64,000 nt of DNA from Cognatundibacterium rugosum (GCF_014284365.1 NZ_JACOGG010000011.1:96952-160951), one strand, 5' to 3'. Numbered from the stretch's first letter, positions 44,337-54,747 are shown. The notes: a model not told the origin generated them from the sequence alone. Translations and numbers: made by a program.

Positions 44337-45293
44337 TTATACAAACTGTTCAAAATAGCCCAGAATTTTTTGCGGCAGCCAGTCCAGCTTACCGGGGAAG
44401 CCACCCGTCGCAAAGCCCACATGGCCGCCATGTTGCGGGTAGTCCAGTGTGACACAAGGCGCGGCCTGGCGGGGTAAATGCTGGCCTGGCAGGAAAGGAT
44501 CATTCCTGGCATTCAGTACCAGCGCAGGAATGCGGATATCGTTCAGTATCCAGCGGGCACTGGCGCGATGCCAGTAATCGTCGGTATCCCGATAACCGTG
44601 CAGAGGCGCCGTGACCACGTTGTCGAACTCGTACAGATTTTGCGCTGCCAGCATGCGCTGTTGATCAAACAGACCAGGGAACTGTCTGAGCTTTTCCAGA
44701 CATTTGGGTTTCAGGGTTTTCAGGAACATGCGGGTGTACAGCATGTTCAGTCCGCCAGACAAAGCAGCGCCACCCTGCGCCAGATCCAGCGGCGCAGAGA
44801 CTGCGCATACCGCATCGGCCAGACTGGCCTGATGCTGGGATTCACCGGTCCAGCGTAATAAGGCGTTGCCACCCAGCGACACACCGGCTGCAAAAAAACG
44901 CGCTGTCGTATACCGAGTCCGCCAGTGCTGATGCAGACGGCGCAGTATCCAGTTGATTTCATTGGAGTCGCCAGAATGGTAGAAGCGCGGCGCCTGATTG
45001 AGTTCGCCTGAGCAGCCGCGGAAATGTGGAATCACGCCCGACCAGCCACGCTGCTGCAGCGCATACATCAGCGCCTGGGCATAATGACTCTGGCTTGATC
45101 CTTCCAGTCCATGGAACAGTACCACGCAAGGCTGACCCGGCTGGCCATCGAGAAAATCCACATCGATAAAATCCTGATCCGGTGTTTGCCAGCGTTCGCG
45201 CCTTAACGCGACTGCAGGACGCGGGATCCACAGCGCTGGCAGTATGGTTTGCAGATGGCCGCCGGGCAGCCATGCAGGAGCTTGATAATTCAT
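44337..45293 (-). CDS. YheT-family alpha/beta hydrolase
   Basis: A 318-residue serine hydrolase. The nucleophile elbow is GVSLGG near residue 138, with HGLEG earlier (oxyanion hole), an Asp in LNARNDPFLP near 259 and a C-terminal His in YPQHGGHVGF, giving a complete triad. The start PAWLPGGHLQTILPALW is typical of the YheT/ABHD1-3 group of esterases; the substrate is unknown. It follows the NTF2-like gene by 3 bases. Confidence 0.93.
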   Translation of the reverse strand: MNYQAPAWLPGGHLQTILPALWIPRPAVALRRERWQTPDQDFIDVDFLDGQPGQPCVVLFHGLEGSSQSHYAQALMYALQQRGWSGVIPHFRGCSGELNQAPRFYHSGDSNEINWILRRLHQHWRTRYTTARFFAAGVSLGGNALLRWTGESQHQASLADAVCAVSAPLDLAQGGAALSGGLNMLYTRMFLKTLKPKCLEKLRQFPGLFDQQRMLAAQNLYEFDNVVTAPLHGYRDTDDYWHRASARWILNDIRIPALVLNARNDPFLPGQHLPRQAAPCVTLDYPQHGGHVGFATGGFPGKLDWLPQKILGYFEQFV

Positions 45294-45296
45294 GGT

Positions 45297-45728
45297 TTAG
45301 TGCAAGGTACTGGCTTTGAACAGATCCAGTGGTGCTTTGCCTGCTGCAACGGAAGAGTGATGCATGGTGATACGCCATCCTTGCGGTGTTTTCATGTACA
45401 CATTGGTCGCCAGGATGTGGATATCGGCCAGTTGTTCATTTGGGCGCTGTATCTGCTCGATCACACTGTGCACAGCGGTCAGCATATTATGTGTCGCATG
45501 AATTTGATGCGCCTGTACCTGTACACCGCCTCGTTCAAAAATCGCTTCCCATGAGGCCCTGATCGCGGCGTGTCCAATCAGGCGTGGTGCGCCGGGATGG
45601 ATGCAGACGATTTCTTCATCCTCTGCCCACAGTGCCATCATGGTGTCGAGGTCAGCACGGCTCAGGGCATCGTAAAAGGCAGCTTCGGTCTCTTCCGGGC
45701 TGCCGTTCATTTGCTTTTTAGCTGGCAT
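45297..45728 (-). CDS. NTF2-like / SnoaL-like protein
   Basis: About 143 residues, start MPAKKQMNGS (45728). The cystatin-like cone fold is suggested by the helix TEAAFYDALSRADLDTMMALWAEDEEIVCIHPG and the strands ILATNVYMKTPQGWRITMHHSS. Proteins of this kind bind small molecules or act as ketosteroid-isomerase-like enzymes; none of the usual catalytic residues can be assigned with confidence. It is tightly linked to the YheT-like gene. Confidence 0.88.
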   Translation of the reverse strand: MPAKKQMNGSPEETEAAFYDALSRADLDTMMALWAEDEEIVCIHPGAPRLIGHAAIRASWEAIFERGGVQVQAHQIHATHNMLTAVHSVIEQIQRPNEQLADIHILATNVYMKTPQGWRITMHHSSVAAGKAPLDLFKASTLH

Positions 45729-45756
45729 ATTCTGATCCGGGTTCGGACAGGCCGGA

Positions 45757-45957
45757 TTAATGCGCTTTGAGTACAGTGCCGGGTGCCAGTTTGTATTTGG
45801 TGCCGCAATAAGAGCAGGTTGCTTCGCCACCGTGAGACAGATCCAGAAACACACGTGGGTGTGAGGACCACAATGGCATGGCTGGATTCGGACAATGTGC
45901 AGGCAGGTCTTTGGCTTGCAGTTCAACGACATTGTTCGCAGTATTTGGGGTGGACAT
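45757..45957 (-). CDS. Small zinc-finger (CHCC-type) protein
   Basis: A 66-residue protein with Cys22, His42, Cys48 and Cys51 (SHGGEATCSYCGTKY), the zf-CHCC pattern found in the NDUFS6 family and in small betaproteobacterial proteins. It heads the four-gene minus-strand run. Its exact role is unknown. Confidence 0.9.
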   Translation of the reverse strand: MSTPNTANNVVELQAKDLPAHCPNPAMPLWSSHPRVFLDLSHGGEATCSYCGTKYKLAPGTVLKAH

Positions 45958-46256
45958 AAGCGCTCCGTTGTAAGTGTCATCAGTCAGCTGACCGGCAGGG
46001 TCAGCGTTAAGCCGCGATTTTAACGGATTTGCGCCACTTCGGTCAGCGTTCTGCGCTGATTTTCATTCGCGGCTAGAATACCGGGCTGCTTGCGCGTGTT
46101 GGGGTGCTTTATCGCTAAGCCCGACTGCCACGACTGATCAGACTCGGTATTCAGTGTCTGCGCGGGCGGCGCTGTCGTCCGACAACGTAGCGATATCAAC
46201 GCGCGCTGCTTGCCCGACGCAGCATACGTGGAACAATTTTTCTTAAAGTCAGAACG
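45958..46256. other. Intergenic region before azlC
   Basis: A 299-base divergent region. GGTCAGCGTT occurs twice (45999-46008 and 46041-46050). TAGAAT at about 46075 could be a -10 for azlC. Nothing else is clear. Confidence 0.3.
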
Positions 46257-46985
46257 ATGACATCGATTAAAACAAATCAGGATGCCTGGAAAGAGGCGCT
46301 GCAAGCCGGTGCGCCCACCTGGTTCGGTATCGCTGCCTGGGGTTTAGTGGTTGGGGTAGCCATGATTAAAGCGGGTCTCAGCACATCGCAGGCGCTAGGT
46401 ATGACCTTGCTGGTATTTGCCGGTTCAGCACAACTGGCATCCTTGCCTTTGCTGGCTGCACATGCGCCGCTGTGGGTGATTTTTGCGACTGCGCTGGCAG
46501 TAAACCTGCGCTTTGTGATTTTTTCCGCGATACTCGCGCCGCATTTTGCTCATCTGCCGTTGCGTACCCGCGCCTGGCTGGGGTATACCTCAGGCGACTT
46601 GTCGGTCAGCCTGTTTTTACAGAAATACCCTGAGCTCAGCGATGCCAAAGGGAAGCTGACTTATCTGAAGGGCTTGATTTTCCCTAACTGGCTGTCCTGG
46701 CAGGCCGGTTCCATTATCGGGATTCTGGCAGGCAGTCAGGTGCCGGAATCCTGGGGGCTGGGTTTCGCCGGTACGTTAGCGATACTTTGTGTCATGCTGC
46801 CCCTGATACTCAACCGTGCTGCGACCGTGGGGGTGCTGGTATCCGGTGTCGCAGCACTCGCGACCTTTGCTTGGCCTTATAAGCTGGGCTTACTGTTTTC
46901 TGTTGTAGTTGGGATGGCAGCCGCGATGTTGTTTGAAGAATACTGTACGCCTTCGCGTGCCGCCGGGGAGCAGCGCGATGCGTGA
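46257..46985 (+). CDS. azlC: AzlC-type branched-chain amino acid exporter, large subunit
   Basis: A 242-residue inner-membrane protein with about seven membrane segments and the family motifs FGIAAWGLVVGVAMIKAG, FAGSAQLASL and AVNLRFVIFSAILAPHF. With the small subunit AzlD it forms an exporter for branched-chain amino acids and analogues. It overlaps azlD by 8 bases. Confidence 0.94.
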   Translation: MTSIKTNQDAWKEALQAGAPTWFGIAAWGLVVGVAMIKAGLSTSQALGMTLLVFAGSAQLASLPLLAAHAPLWVIFATALAVNLRFVIFSAILAPHFAHLPLRTRAWLGYTSGDLSVSLFLQKYPELSDAKGKLTYLKGLIFPNWLSWQAGSIIGILAGSQVPESWGLGFAGTLAILCVMLPLILNRAATVGVLVSGVAALATFAWPYKLGLLFSVVVGMAAAMLFEEYCTPSRAAGEQRDA

Positions 46986-47301
46986 TCTCGATGTCTGGCT
47001 GACGATTGCTTTGTTAGTACTCGCTACCTTTATTGCGCGCAGTGGTTTTTGGCTGGTCGGCAGCCGGGTGCAATTGCCTAAGCGGGTGCAGGATGGCTTG
47101 CGTTACGCACCCGCCTGCGCACTGGCTGCGCTGATATTCCCGGATTTACTGATGTTGCAAGGTCAGTTGGCAATCAGCTGGAATCAGCCCAGATTAGTGG
47201 CCGGCTTGCTGGCAACCGCCTTTTTTCTGGTCAGGCGCAATATGCTGCACACTATCCTGTTTGGGATGGCCGTGTTCACTTACCTCAGGCTGGGGCAATA
47301 G
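46978..47301 (+). CDS. azlD: AzlD-type branched-chain amino acid exporter, small subunit
   Basis: A 107-residue protein with three to four membrane helices. It starts MRDLDVWLTIALLVLATFIARSG and has LPKRVQDGLRYAPACALAALIFPDLL, the AzlD signature. The start is set by homology and by the short overlap with azlC. Confidence 0.93.
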   Translation: MRDLDVWLTIALLVLATFIARSGFWLVGSRVQLPKRVQDGLRYAPACALAALIFPDLLMLQGQLAISWNQPRLVAGLLATAFFLVRRNMLHTILFGMAVFTYLRLGQ

Positions 47302-47383
47302 GTTGGTGCAAGCCTGCCTGCGGCCTGCGGGATAAAAGTGGTATCAAACCAAGAAAACGCTATAGCCACGGCTGACGCTTTGG

Positions 47384-47389
47384 TAAAAT
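47384..47389 (+). promoter_or_regulatory. Probable extended -10 box for pgk
   Basis: TGGTAAAATAGCG at 47381-47393 matches the extended -10 also seen before purM. No clear -35 is visible. The leader to the pgk ATG is about 145 bases. Confidence 0.4.
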
Positions 47390-47540
47390 AGCGAATTCAC
47401 TCCAGTTTCTGAGAAAAAACGTGCCGTAATTGCTGAAGTTGCAATGCTTCAGGCTTGCACGACAGCATAGGGTCCAGCCCGTAACGGCGATCTCATTCAG
47501 AACGGAGCGCAGATTTCCTCACTTTGATACTGAAAAGACG

Positions 47541-48734
47541 ATGCAATTCAACCGACTCAGCGATCTCATCGCAGCTAATCAGCTCCAGGGCAAGCGCGTA
47601 TTTATTCGTGCTGATCTCAATGTTCCACAAGATGATGCCGGTCAGATTACCGAAGACACCCGCATCCGCGCCTCTGTACCTGCGATACAGCAGGCTTTGC
47701 AAGCCGGTGCTGCCGTGATGGTGACTTCCCATTTGGGGCGTCCGGTTGAAGGCGAATTTAAGCCTGAAGACAGTCTGGCACCAGTCGCACAGCGCCTGTC
47801 TGAATTGCTGGGCTTGCCAGTTGCATTGAAACAGAACTGGCTGGACGGCGTCGACGTCGCACCTGGTCAAGTGGTATTGCTGGAGAATTGCCGCGTCAAT
47901 AAAGGCGAAAAGAAAAATGACGACGCACTGGCGCAGAAAATGGCAGCTTTGTGCGACGTGTATGTGAACGATGCCTTCGGTACTGCGCACCGCGCAGAAG
48001 CTACCACCCACGGTATCGCTAAATACGCACCTGTCGTTTGCGCAGGTCCTTTGCTGTCCGCTGAACTCGACGCGCTGGGCAAGGCGCTCGGTCAGCCAGC
48101 CCGTCCGCTGGTCGCGATCGTGGCAGGCTCCAAAGTATCCAGCAAACTGACTATCCTTAAATCTCTGGCAGATAAAGTCGATAACCTGATCGTAGGCGGC
48201 GGTATCGCCAATACCTTCATGCTGGCATCCGGTTTGAAAATCGGTAAGTCGCTGGCGGAAGCGGATTTGGTCGAAGAAGCTAAGGCGATTATCGATATGA
48301 TGGCTAAGCGCGGTGCTTCGGTACCGATTCCTACTGACGTGGTATGCGCCAAAGAGTTTGCCCCGACCGCGGTGGCAACAGTGAAAGCCGTGGCTGACGT
48401 GGCTGATGATGACATGATCCTCGATATTGGCCCTGAAACGGCTGCCAAGCTGGCGGAACAGATACGTCGGTCCGGTACTATCGTCTGGAATGGCCCGGTC
48501 GGTGTGTTTGAATTTGACCAGTTTGGCCAGGGCACTCAAGTGCTGGCGAATGCAATTGCCGACTCTTCCGGTTTCTCTATCGCCGGTGGCGGCGATACGC
48601 TGGCAGCGATTGCTAAGTACCAGATCGCTGATCGCGTTGGCTATATCTCTACTGGTGGCGGCGCTTTCCTGGAATTCCTGGAAGGTAAAACTCTGCCTGC
48701 AGTAGACATTCTGTTGCAGCGCGCCGCAGGCTGA
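47541..48734 (+). CDS. pgk: Phosphoglycerate kinase
   Basis: Glycolytic enzyme that makes ATP from 1,3-bisphosphoglycerate. The 397-residue form starts [29 protein letters not shown]. It has [10 protein letters not shown] near 58, [11 protein letters not shown] near 200 and GGGDTLAA near 352. Longer readings upstream have no support. It opens the glycolytic run pgk-pyk-fba. Confidence 0.98.
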   Translation: MQFNRLSDLIAANQLQGKRVFIRADLNVPQDDAGQITEDTRIRASVPAIQQALQAGAAVMVTSHLGRPVEGEFKPEDSLAPVAQRLSELLGLPVALKQNWLDGVDVAPGQVVLLENCRVNKGEKKNDDALAQKMAALCDVYVNDAFGTAHRAEATTHGIAKYAPVVCAGPLLSAELDALGKALGQPARPLVAIVAGSKVSSKLTILKSLADKVDNLIVGGGIANTFMLASGLKIGKSLAEADLVEEAKAIIDMMAKRGASVPIPTDVVCAKEFAPTAVATVKAVADVADDDMILDIGPETAAKLAEQIRRSGTIVWNGPVGVFEFDQFGQGTQVLANAIADSSGFSIAGGGDTLAAIAKYQIADRVGYISTGGGAFLEFLEGKTLPAVDILLQRAAG

Positions 48735-48800
48735 TTGTCATGGTGGACTGTGGGCTAGCTGGCCGCTTGTCTGCTTTCCATCTGGGTTTTGCCTCATATG

Positions 48801-48820
48801 CACAAGCCGGTATCGTTTTT
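48801..48820 (+). repeat. Shared motif upstream of pyk (copy 1)
   Basis: CACAAGCCGGTATCGTTTTT. A near copy, one base shorter, stands before fba at 50562-50580. Both lie in leaders of glycolytic genes. It may be an operator or a small repeat; the other sequence in this 218-base gap is not informative. Confidence 0.5.
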
Positions 48821-48952
48821 AATGCGGTGCCGGTCAAAATATAAGACACGTTATCAGCGTGCAGTTTGTCAGCGAGTGATTGGTAATCGCTACGATATGT
48901 AATCGCATTATTCGTCAATACTAAAAACTGAATTTTTTACTCAGGAGACCCG

Positions 48953-50383
48953 ATGTCACGTGCTACCAAAATCGTTGCTACGATAGGACCTGCTTCCAAT
49001 GATCCGGATACGTTAAAACGTATGATCAAAGCTGGCGTGAACGTCGTGCGGCTGAATTTTTCACATGGTAAGGCACAGGATCATATCGACCGTGCGACCA
49101 TGGTGCGCCAGGCTGCGACTGAGTGTGGACGCGAAATTGCGATTATGGCCGATTTACAAGGGCCGAAAATTCGTATCGGTAAGTTTGAGCATTCTAAAAT
49201 TCAGATTGCGAATGGCGATAAATTTATTCTGGATGCAGATTGCACCTTAGGCAATCAGGAGCGGGTCGGGCTGGATTACAAAGCCTTGCCGCGCGACGTC
49301 AAACCTGACGATGTTTTGCTGCTCAACGATGGCCTGATCGTTTTGATCGTTGAGAAAATTATAGGCAATGAAATTCACACCATCGTTAAAATCGGTGGTG
49401 AATTGTCGAACAATAAGGGTATTAACCGTCAGGGCGGCGGCCTGACGGCACCGGCGCTGACGGCTAAAGACATGGAAGACATCAAGACGGCGATGTCATT
49501 TCAGGCGGATTACATTGCGGTGTCTTTTCCAAAAAATGCCACTGATATGGAAATGGCACGTCAGTTGTCGAATATCGCTGGCGAGCCGTATAACCACAAG
49601 CCGATGATGATCGCCAAGATAGAGCGTGCTGAAGCGATTCCGGTGTTGCAGGAAATTCTGGATGCATCGGATGGCATCATGGTGGCGCGTGGTGACCTGG
49701 CGGTTGAGGTCGGGAATGCAGCGGTGCCTGCGCTGCAAAAGCGCATGATTAATATGGCACGCGCCTCGAATAAGCTGGCGATCACAGCGACCCAGATGAT
49801 GGAGTCCATGATCGTCAATGCAGTGCCTACCCGTGCTGAAGTATCCGACGTGGCGAATGCGGTGTTGGATGGCACAGATGCGGTGATGGCATCGGCTGAA
49901 ACAGCGTCCGGCAAATATCCGGTAGAAACCGTGGAAACCATGTCGGCGATTTGTCTGGAAGCTGAAAAATTTCAGGAATCCAAGCTGGATGCGGATTTCA
50001 TGAATCTGACCTTTACCCGCATCGACCAGTCAATTGCTTACGGTGCGTTGTTCACGGCCCATCATTTACGGGTAAAAGCGATCGTTGCGCTGACTGAGTC
50101 CGGTTCTACTGCGCTGTGGATGAGCCGTCACAGCATAGACGTACCCCTGTTTGCGCTGACGCCAAGTATTGCAACTCAGCGTAAAGCTGCCTTGTACCGT
50201 AACGTGCGTACTTTCGCCTTACCGTCTTCCACGGATCGTGATGCAGTCTTAAATGCGGCAGAAACGGTTTTGTTGGACAAGGGTGTCGTCAGCAAAGGTG
50301 ACATGATTGTGGTGACCTGGGGTGAGCCTATGGGCCAGGTCGGTGGTACCAATGCACTTAAAATTGTGAAAGTGGGTGGCTGA
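48953..50383 (+). CDS. pyk: Pyruvate kinase
   Basis: Final step of glycolysis: phosphoenolpyruvate plus ADP to pyruvate plus ATP. The 476-residue protein has RATKIVATIGPAS near the start, MVRLNFSHG-type sequence near 35, the signature IAKIERAEAI near 220, MVARGDLAVEVG near 243 and SAETASGKYP near 316. AGGAG precedes the ATG. Confidence 0.98.
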   Translation: MSRATKIVATIGPASNDPDTLKRMIKAGVNVVRLNFSHGKAQDHIDRATMVRQAATECGREIAIMADLQGPKIRIGKFEHSKIQIANGDKFILDADCTLGNQERVGLDYKALPRDVKPDDVLLLNDGLIVLIVEKIIGNEIHTIVKIGGELSNNKGINRQGGGLTAPALTAKDMEDIKTAMSFQADYIAVSFPKNATDMEMARQLSNIAGEPYNHKPMMIAKIERAEAIPVLQEILDASDGIMVARGDLAVEVGNAAVPALQKRMINMARASNKLAITATQMMESMIVNAVPTRAEVSDVANAVLDGTDAVMASAETASGKYPVETVETMSAICLEAEKFQESKLDADFMNLTFTRIDQSIAYGALFTAHHLRVKAIVALTESGSTALWMSRHSIDVPLFALTPSIATQRKAALYRNVRTFALPSSTDRDAVLNAAETVLLDKGVVSKGDMIVVTWGEPMGQVGGTNALKIVKVGG

Positions 50384-50561
50384 GCGGCGTCTGCCATTCA
50401 GCATAGAAAAGGACAGAATTTGTAGTACTCAGCGCGATCAAATCGCTGCGGACAAGGTGCCCTGTAGCGGGCCGCCATCGCTGTGGTATCCGTTTCGCTG
50501 AAGAAGTTTTGCTTGTTGCGTTGCTGCGTCAGATGTACCGGAAATCATGCCGGGTGTGGAC

Positions 50562-50580
50562 CACAAGCAGTATCGTTTTT
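50562..50580 (+). repeat. Shared motif upstream of fba (copy 2)
   Basis: CACAAGCAGTATCGTTTTT, matching the copy at 48801-48820 apart from a one-base indel and one change. It lies 25 bases before the fba ATG. The rest of the 221-base pyk-fba gap shows nothing else clear. Confidence 0.5.
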
Positions 50581-50604
50581 TTTATCGACCTTCTGGAGTT
50601 TATT

Positions 50605-51669
50605 ATGCCTCTCGTTTCCATGCGTCAACTGCTGGATCATGCTGCCGAAAACGGTTATGGTCTGCCTGCGTTTAACGTCAACAATCTGGAACAAGTTACT
50701 GCGATTATGCAGGCTGCGGACGAAGTCGGCGCACCTGTGATCATGCAAGCTTCGGCTGGTGCGCGTAAGTACGCTGGTGAAGCCTTCCTGCGCCATTTGA
50801 TCGAAGCTGCGGTTGAAGCCTATCCACATATTCCTGTTGTCATGCATCAGGATCATGGTCAGTCGCCTGCAGTGTGTATGGCAGCGATCAAATCCGGCTT
50901 TACTTCTGTGATGATGGATGGCTCGCTGATGGAAGACGGTAAATCTGTCGCCAGCTACGAATACAATGTGGAAGTATCACGCAAAGTGGTGGAATTTTCG
51001 CACGCGATTGGTGTGACGGTTGAAGCGGAACTCGGTGTGTTGGGCTCGCTGGAAACCATGATGGGCGATAAGGAAGATGGTCATGGTGCGGACGGTAAAA
51101 TGACCCGTGAACAATTGCTGACAGACGTGAATCAGGCGGCAGACTTTGTAAAAGCCACCCAGTGTGACGCGCTCGCAATTGCGATCGGTACTTCACACGG
51201 CGCGTACAAGTTCTCCCGTAAACCTACCGGCGATATCCTGGCGATAGACCGTATCAAGGAAATCCACGCACGTATTCCTAACACCCACCTGGTTATGCAT
51301 GGTTCTTCTTCCGTGCCTCAGGAACTGCTGGAAGAGATCCGTCAGTTCGGTGGCGACATGAAAGAAACCTATGGCGTACCAGTTGAAGAAATCGTCACTG
51401 GTATTAAGCATGGCGTACGCAAGATCAATATCGATACCGATATCCGTCTGGCGATGACAGGTGCAATCCGTCGCTTCATGTTTGAAAATCCGGGCAAATT
51501 TGATCCGCGTGACTACCTGAAGCCAGCACGCGAAGCAGCTAAGCTGGTGTGCAAAGCACGTTACCTGTCTTTCGGTTGCGAAGGTCAGGCTGCCAAGATC
51601 AAGCCGATGGCACTCGAAAAAGTCGCAGAGCAATACAAAAAAGGCGCGTTGTCGCAGATCGTCAACTAA
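50605..51669 (+). CDS. fba: Fructose-1,6-bisphosphate aldolase, class II
   Basis: Zinc-dependent aldolase of glycolysis and gluconeogenesis. The 354-residue form starts [27 protein letters not shown]. Zinc and catalytic residues are visible in [10 protein letters not shown] near 80-89, SVMMDGSL near 104-111 and [10 protein letters not shown] near 193-202. It follows the CbbA-like subtype common in betaproteobacteria. TGGAGT before the ATG fixes the start. Confidence 0.98.
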   Translation: MPLVSMRQLLDHAAENGYGLPAFNVNNLEQVTAIMQAADEVGAPVIMQASAGARKYAGEAFLRHLIEAAVEAYPHIPVVMHQDHGQSPAVCMAAIKSGFTSVMMDGSLMEDGKSVASYEYNVEVSRKVVEFSHAIGVTVEAELGVLGSLETMMGDKEDGHGADGKMTREQLLTDVNQAADFVKATQCDALAIAIGTSHGAYKFSRKPTGDILAIDRIKEIHARIPNTHLVMHGSSSVPQELLEEIRQFGGDMKETYGVPVEEIVTGIKHGVRKINIDTDIRLAMTGAIRRFMFENPGKFDPRDYLKPAREAAKLVCKARYLSFGCEGQAAKIKPMALEKVAEQYKKGALSQIVN

Positions 51670-51684
51670 GCTGAAGTAGTCACC

Positions 51685-51720
51685 AGGGCGCAGATAATGC
51701 GCCCTGCGCATTTTTACTGA
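51685..51720 (+). terminator. Terminator after fba
   Basis: AGGGCGCA and TGCGCCCT form an 8-bp stem with a 5-base loop; TTTTT follows 6 bases later. Confidence 0.75.
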
Positions 51721-51827
51721 TTCAGAATCGGGGCCACTGGATGGTCTGGCAGAGCACAGTGTGAATCTGCCTTCGGTCTGAATCACAGACAGTCACAAAC
51801 TGCAGTATCCAAAGTATCGAAATCACC

Positions 51828-52724
51828 ATGACAACCCAAATCAATTCCACTCTCCATTCCCTGCCATTGCTCGGTCGCGGTAAAGTCCGTGATAACTACG
51901 CAGTCGGCGACGACAAATTATTGATCGTGACCAGCGATCGTCTGTCGGCTTTCGACGTGATTATGAACGAGCCTATTCCTGAAAAAGGCCGCGTGCTGAA
52001 TCAGATGGCAAATTTCTGGTTTGAAAAGCTTGGCCATATCGTGCCAAATCACTTAACTGGTATTGCTCCTGAGTCCGTGGTGGCAACCGATGAAGTGGAG
52101 CAGGTACGTGGCCGTGCCGTGGTCGCAAAACGCCTGCAGCCTATTATGGTGGAAGCAGTGGTGCGTGGTTATATCATCGGTTCCGGCTGGAAGGATTATC
52201 AGGAAACCGGCGCGGTCTGCGGCATCACGCTGCCTGCCGGTTTGCCTCAAGCAGCGAAACTGCCTGCACCTATTTTTACACCGGCTGCCAAAGCAGAAAT
52301 GGGTGAGCACGATGAAAACATCAGCTTTGCTGAGATGGAGCAAAGAATCGGTGCTGAGCTGGCGGCGAAAATCCGCGACATCAGTATCCAGCTCTACACT
52401 GAAGCATCTGAGTATGCAGCGACACGTGGCATACTCATCGCCGATACCAAATTTGAATTCGGTCTGGATGAACATGGTGTACTGCATCTGATGGATGAAG
52501 TGCTGACTGCCGATTCTTCACGCTTCTGGCCTGCGGATTCCTACGCGACCGGTATCTCTCCGCCTTCGTTTGACAAACAGTTTGTGCGCGATTATCTGGA
52601 AACCATCACCAGTTGGAATAAGACCGCGCCGGCACCGGCCTTGCCTCAGGATGTGATTGCCAACACCTCGGCCAAGTATCAGGAAGCGCTGCAGCGTCTG
52701 ACTGGTGAAACCTTGAAGGCCTAA
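51828..52724 (+). CDS. purC: Phosphoribosylaminoimidazole-succinocarboxamide synthase
   Basis: Joins aspartate to CAIR with ATP in purine synthesis. The 298 residues have [35 protein letters not shown] at the start and [28 protein letters not shown] near 206-233. It is two bases before purE, so they are co-translated. Confidence 0.98.
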   Translation: MTTQINSTLHSLPLLGRGKVRDNYAVGDDKLLIVTSDRLSAFDVIMNEPIPEKGRVLNQMANFWFEKLGHIVPNHLTGIAPESVVATDEVEQVRGRAVVAKRLQPIMVEAVVRGYIIGSGWKDYQETGAVCGITLPAGLPQAAKLPAPIFTPAAKAEMGEHDENISFAEMEQRIGAELAAKIRDISIQLYTEASEYAATRGILIADTKFEFGLDEHGVLHLMDEVLTADSSRFWPADSYATGISPPSFDKQFVRDYLETITSWNKTAPAPALPQDVIANTSAKYQEALQRLTGETLKA

Positions 52725-52726
52725 TC

Positions 52727-53224
52727 ATGACTCAGGAAAAAAAAGTGCAGGTCGGCGTGGTGATGGGTTCTTCGTCTGACTGGGATGTGATGCAACATGC
52801 CGTCGCTGTTCTGAAGGAATTTGACATCGGCTTTGAAGCGCAGGTCGTGTCTGCTCACCGTATGCCAGATGAGATGTTCCGCTATGCTGAGACAGCGCGT
52901 GAACGCGGCATACGTGGCATTATCGCCGGTGCCGGCGGTGCGGCCCATTTGCCAGGCATGATCGCAGCGAAAACGATCGTACCGGTGTTTGGCGTACCGG
53001 TGCCATCCAAGTATCTGCGTGGAGAAGATTCGCTGTTGTCTATCGTGCAGATGCCTAAGGGCATACCGGTTGCGACCTTTGCGATTGGTGAAGCCGGTGC
53101 GGCCAATGCGGCGCTGGCAGCGGTCGCGATGCTGGCTACCACGGATGCAGCATTGGCAGAAAAATTAGAGGCTTTCCGGGTACGTCAGACCCAGGTCGCA
53201 CGCGACATGGTATTGCCGGTTTGA
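52727..53224 (+). CDS. purE: N5-carboxyaminoimidazole ribonucleotide mutase
   Basis: Moves the carboxyl group of N5-CAIR to give CAIR. The 165-residue protein has [12 protein letters not shown] near 9-20, SAHRMP near 43-48 and [10 protein letters not shown] near 72-81. It partners PurK, which lies downstream beyond the 6S RNA gene. Confidence 0.98.
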   Translation: MTQEKKVQVGVVMGSSSDWDVMQHAVAVLKEFDIGFEAQVVSAHRMPDEMFRYAETARERGIRGIIAGAGGAAHLPGMIAAKTIVPVFGVPVPSKYLRGEDSLLSIVQMPKGIPVATFAIGEAGAANAALAAVAMLATTDAALAEKLEAFRVRQTQVARDMVLPV

Positions 53225-53271
53225 CGCTGATTAAAGCGGCGGGATGCAGGCTGCAGCTTCGCTTAACCTGC

Positions 53272-53463
53272 ATTCTTGAGCGCCTTAGCTTGCGCTACAG
53301 TGTAGTGTGCCTGTCCCGCTTTGCCTGATACTCCCCGGAGTATGTTCAAAGCCGGATCGCTCATGCGATCACAGGTCAGATTTTTTAACTATGAGGGGGA
53401 GTATCTTCCTCAGGGCTGATGCAGGATGGTTCTGGCACGGTAGGCGAGGATGGCAGCTCTTGG
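53272..53463 (+). ncRNA. ssrS: 6S RNA
   Basis: The 314-base gap between purE and purK can fold into one long, interrupted hairpin of about 190 bases, as in 6S RNA, which binds sigma-70 RNA polymerase in stationary phase. Outer stem: GAGCGCC...GCGCTAC (53279-53298) with GTAGGCG...GGCAGCTC (53441-53459). Next GTGCC (53308-53312) with GGCAC (53434-53438), GCCTGA (53323-53328) with TCAGGGC (53410-53416), ATACTCCCC (53328-53336) with GGGGAGTAT (53396-53404), and an apical GATCGC/GCGATC. The 5' half (GCC-T-GTCCC...GCC-TGATA) resembles the E. coli 6S segment GCCAGTCCCCTGAGCCGATA. Ends are approximate. Covariance scoring was not possible here. Confidence 0.72.
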
Positions 53464-53538
53464 TTGCCAGTATTCGCCCGCCAGCTTCAGGGCCGGTATT
53501 GCGTCTTTCCTATTCCTTTGCATTTTCAGTAAGACATC

Positions 53539-54747
53539 ATGAATATCGACAAACAAGATCAGCCGCGCCAGCCGCTGTTACCGAATACTGCAGCAAGCCG
53601 TCTTGGCATACTGGGTGGCGGTCAGTTGGGCCGTATGTTTGCTCACGCGGCTCAGGCAATGGGTTATCAGGTTGCTGTGCTGGAGCCCGAAGCGGCTTGT
53701 CCTGCAGCGCAAGTGGCAGAACACCATGTGCAATTGGCGTATGACGATGAACAAGGTCTGGCCTTGTTGTCCAGGCTTGCGCCGCGTGTCACCACCGAAT
53801 TTGAAAATGTACCGGCCGACAGTCTGAAACTGCTGGCGACTGGCGGCTTCGTCGCACCTGCCGCAGCCTGTGTGTCTATCGCGCAGGACCGTCTGGCGGA
53901 AAAGCATTTCTTCACCCGCTGTGGCTTGCATACCGGTGTGTATCCGGCGCCGCACTGGGGTATCGCTTCTGAAGAAGACCTGAAGAGTGTGAACGACGAT
54001 TTGTTGCCCGGCATACTGAAAACAACACGCATGGGCTATGACGGCAAAGGCCAGGTGCGGGTGCGTAATCGCGAAGAATTGCATACCGCGTATGCATTGA
54101 TGCAAGGCCATTGCGTACTCGAAAAAATGTTGCCGCTTGCGTACGAAGTTTCCGTGTTGGTTGCACGTGGTGTCGATGGAGAGGCAGTGGTCTATCCTAT
54201 CGCTGAAAATGTACACCGCGATGGCATCTTGTTCACGACACTCGCGCCTAGCCCGAATGTGTCACCGGAAGTCGCACGTCAGGCACAGAAGGCAGCATTG
54301 GATATCATTGCTGAGCTCGGCTATGTGGGCGTATTGTGTATTGAGTTCTTTGTGCTGACTGATGGCTCTATCGTGGTCAATGAAATGGCACCGCGTCCGC
54401 ATAACAGCGGCCATTACACCATGGATGCCTGCGATACCAGCCAGTTTGAGCAGCAAGTCCGTGCACTGGCGCAACTGCCACTGGGTAGTGTGCGTCAGCA
54501 TTCGGCAGCGGCCATGCTAAATATTCTCGGCGATGTCTGGTTTGATGGCGAGCGCCAGCGTGAACCCGCCTGGGATCGGATACTCGCTATCCCTGGTGCG
54601 CATCTGCATTTGTATGGCAAAGCCGAAGCACGCCGTGCGCGTAAGATGGGGCACGTCACGTTTGTCGCGTCCAGTATGGAACTGGCCCGTGCCAATCTGC
54701 GCAGTGCCTGCGTCATCCTCGGTATCGCCACACCGGAGTCCGCATGA
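53539..54747 (+). CDS. purK: 5-(carboxyamino)imidazole ribonucleotide synthase
   Basis: ATP-grasp enzyme that carboxylates AIR to N5-CAIR. The 402-residue protein has [22 protein letters not shown] near 22-43, [12 protein letters not shown] near 161-172 and [27 protein letters not shown] near 274-300. The start overlaps no other gene; the 6S RNA lies upstream. Its end overlaps the next gene by 4 bases. Confidence 0.98.
   Translation: MNIDKQDQPRQPLLPNTAASRLGILGGGQLGRMFAHAAQAMGYQVAVLEPEAACPAAQVAEHHVQLAYDDEQGLALLSRLAPRVTTEFENVPADSLKLLATGGFVAPAAACVSIAQDRLAEKHFFTRCGLHTGVYPAPHWGIASEEDLKSVNDDLLPGILKTTRMGYDGKGQVRVRNREELHTAYALMQGHCVLEKMLPLAYEVSVLVARGVDGEAVVYPIAENVHRDGILFTTLAPSPNVSPEVARQAQKAALDIIAELGYVGVLCIEFFVLTDGSIVVNEMAPRPHNSGHYTMDACDTSQFEQQVRALAQLPLGSVRQHSAAAMLNILGDVWFDGERQREPAWDRILAIPGAHLHLYGKAEARRARKMGHVTFVASSMELARANLRSACVILGIATPESA

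Noticed and set aside
46020..46304. Minus-strand 94-codon reading frame before azlC
   Set aside because: It overlaps the azlC start, shows no domain and has atypical composition.
53328..53386. Terminator of purE
   Set aside because: GATCGC/GCGATC and the later T6 are too far apart for a classical terminator, and both fit better inside the long 6S-like fold.
53307..53744. Open reading frame of 145 codons across the purE-purK gap and the start of purK
   Set aside because: It overlaps the 6S RNA candidate and purK in another frame, is rich in Arg/Ser/Cys, and has no ribosome binding site or family resemblance.
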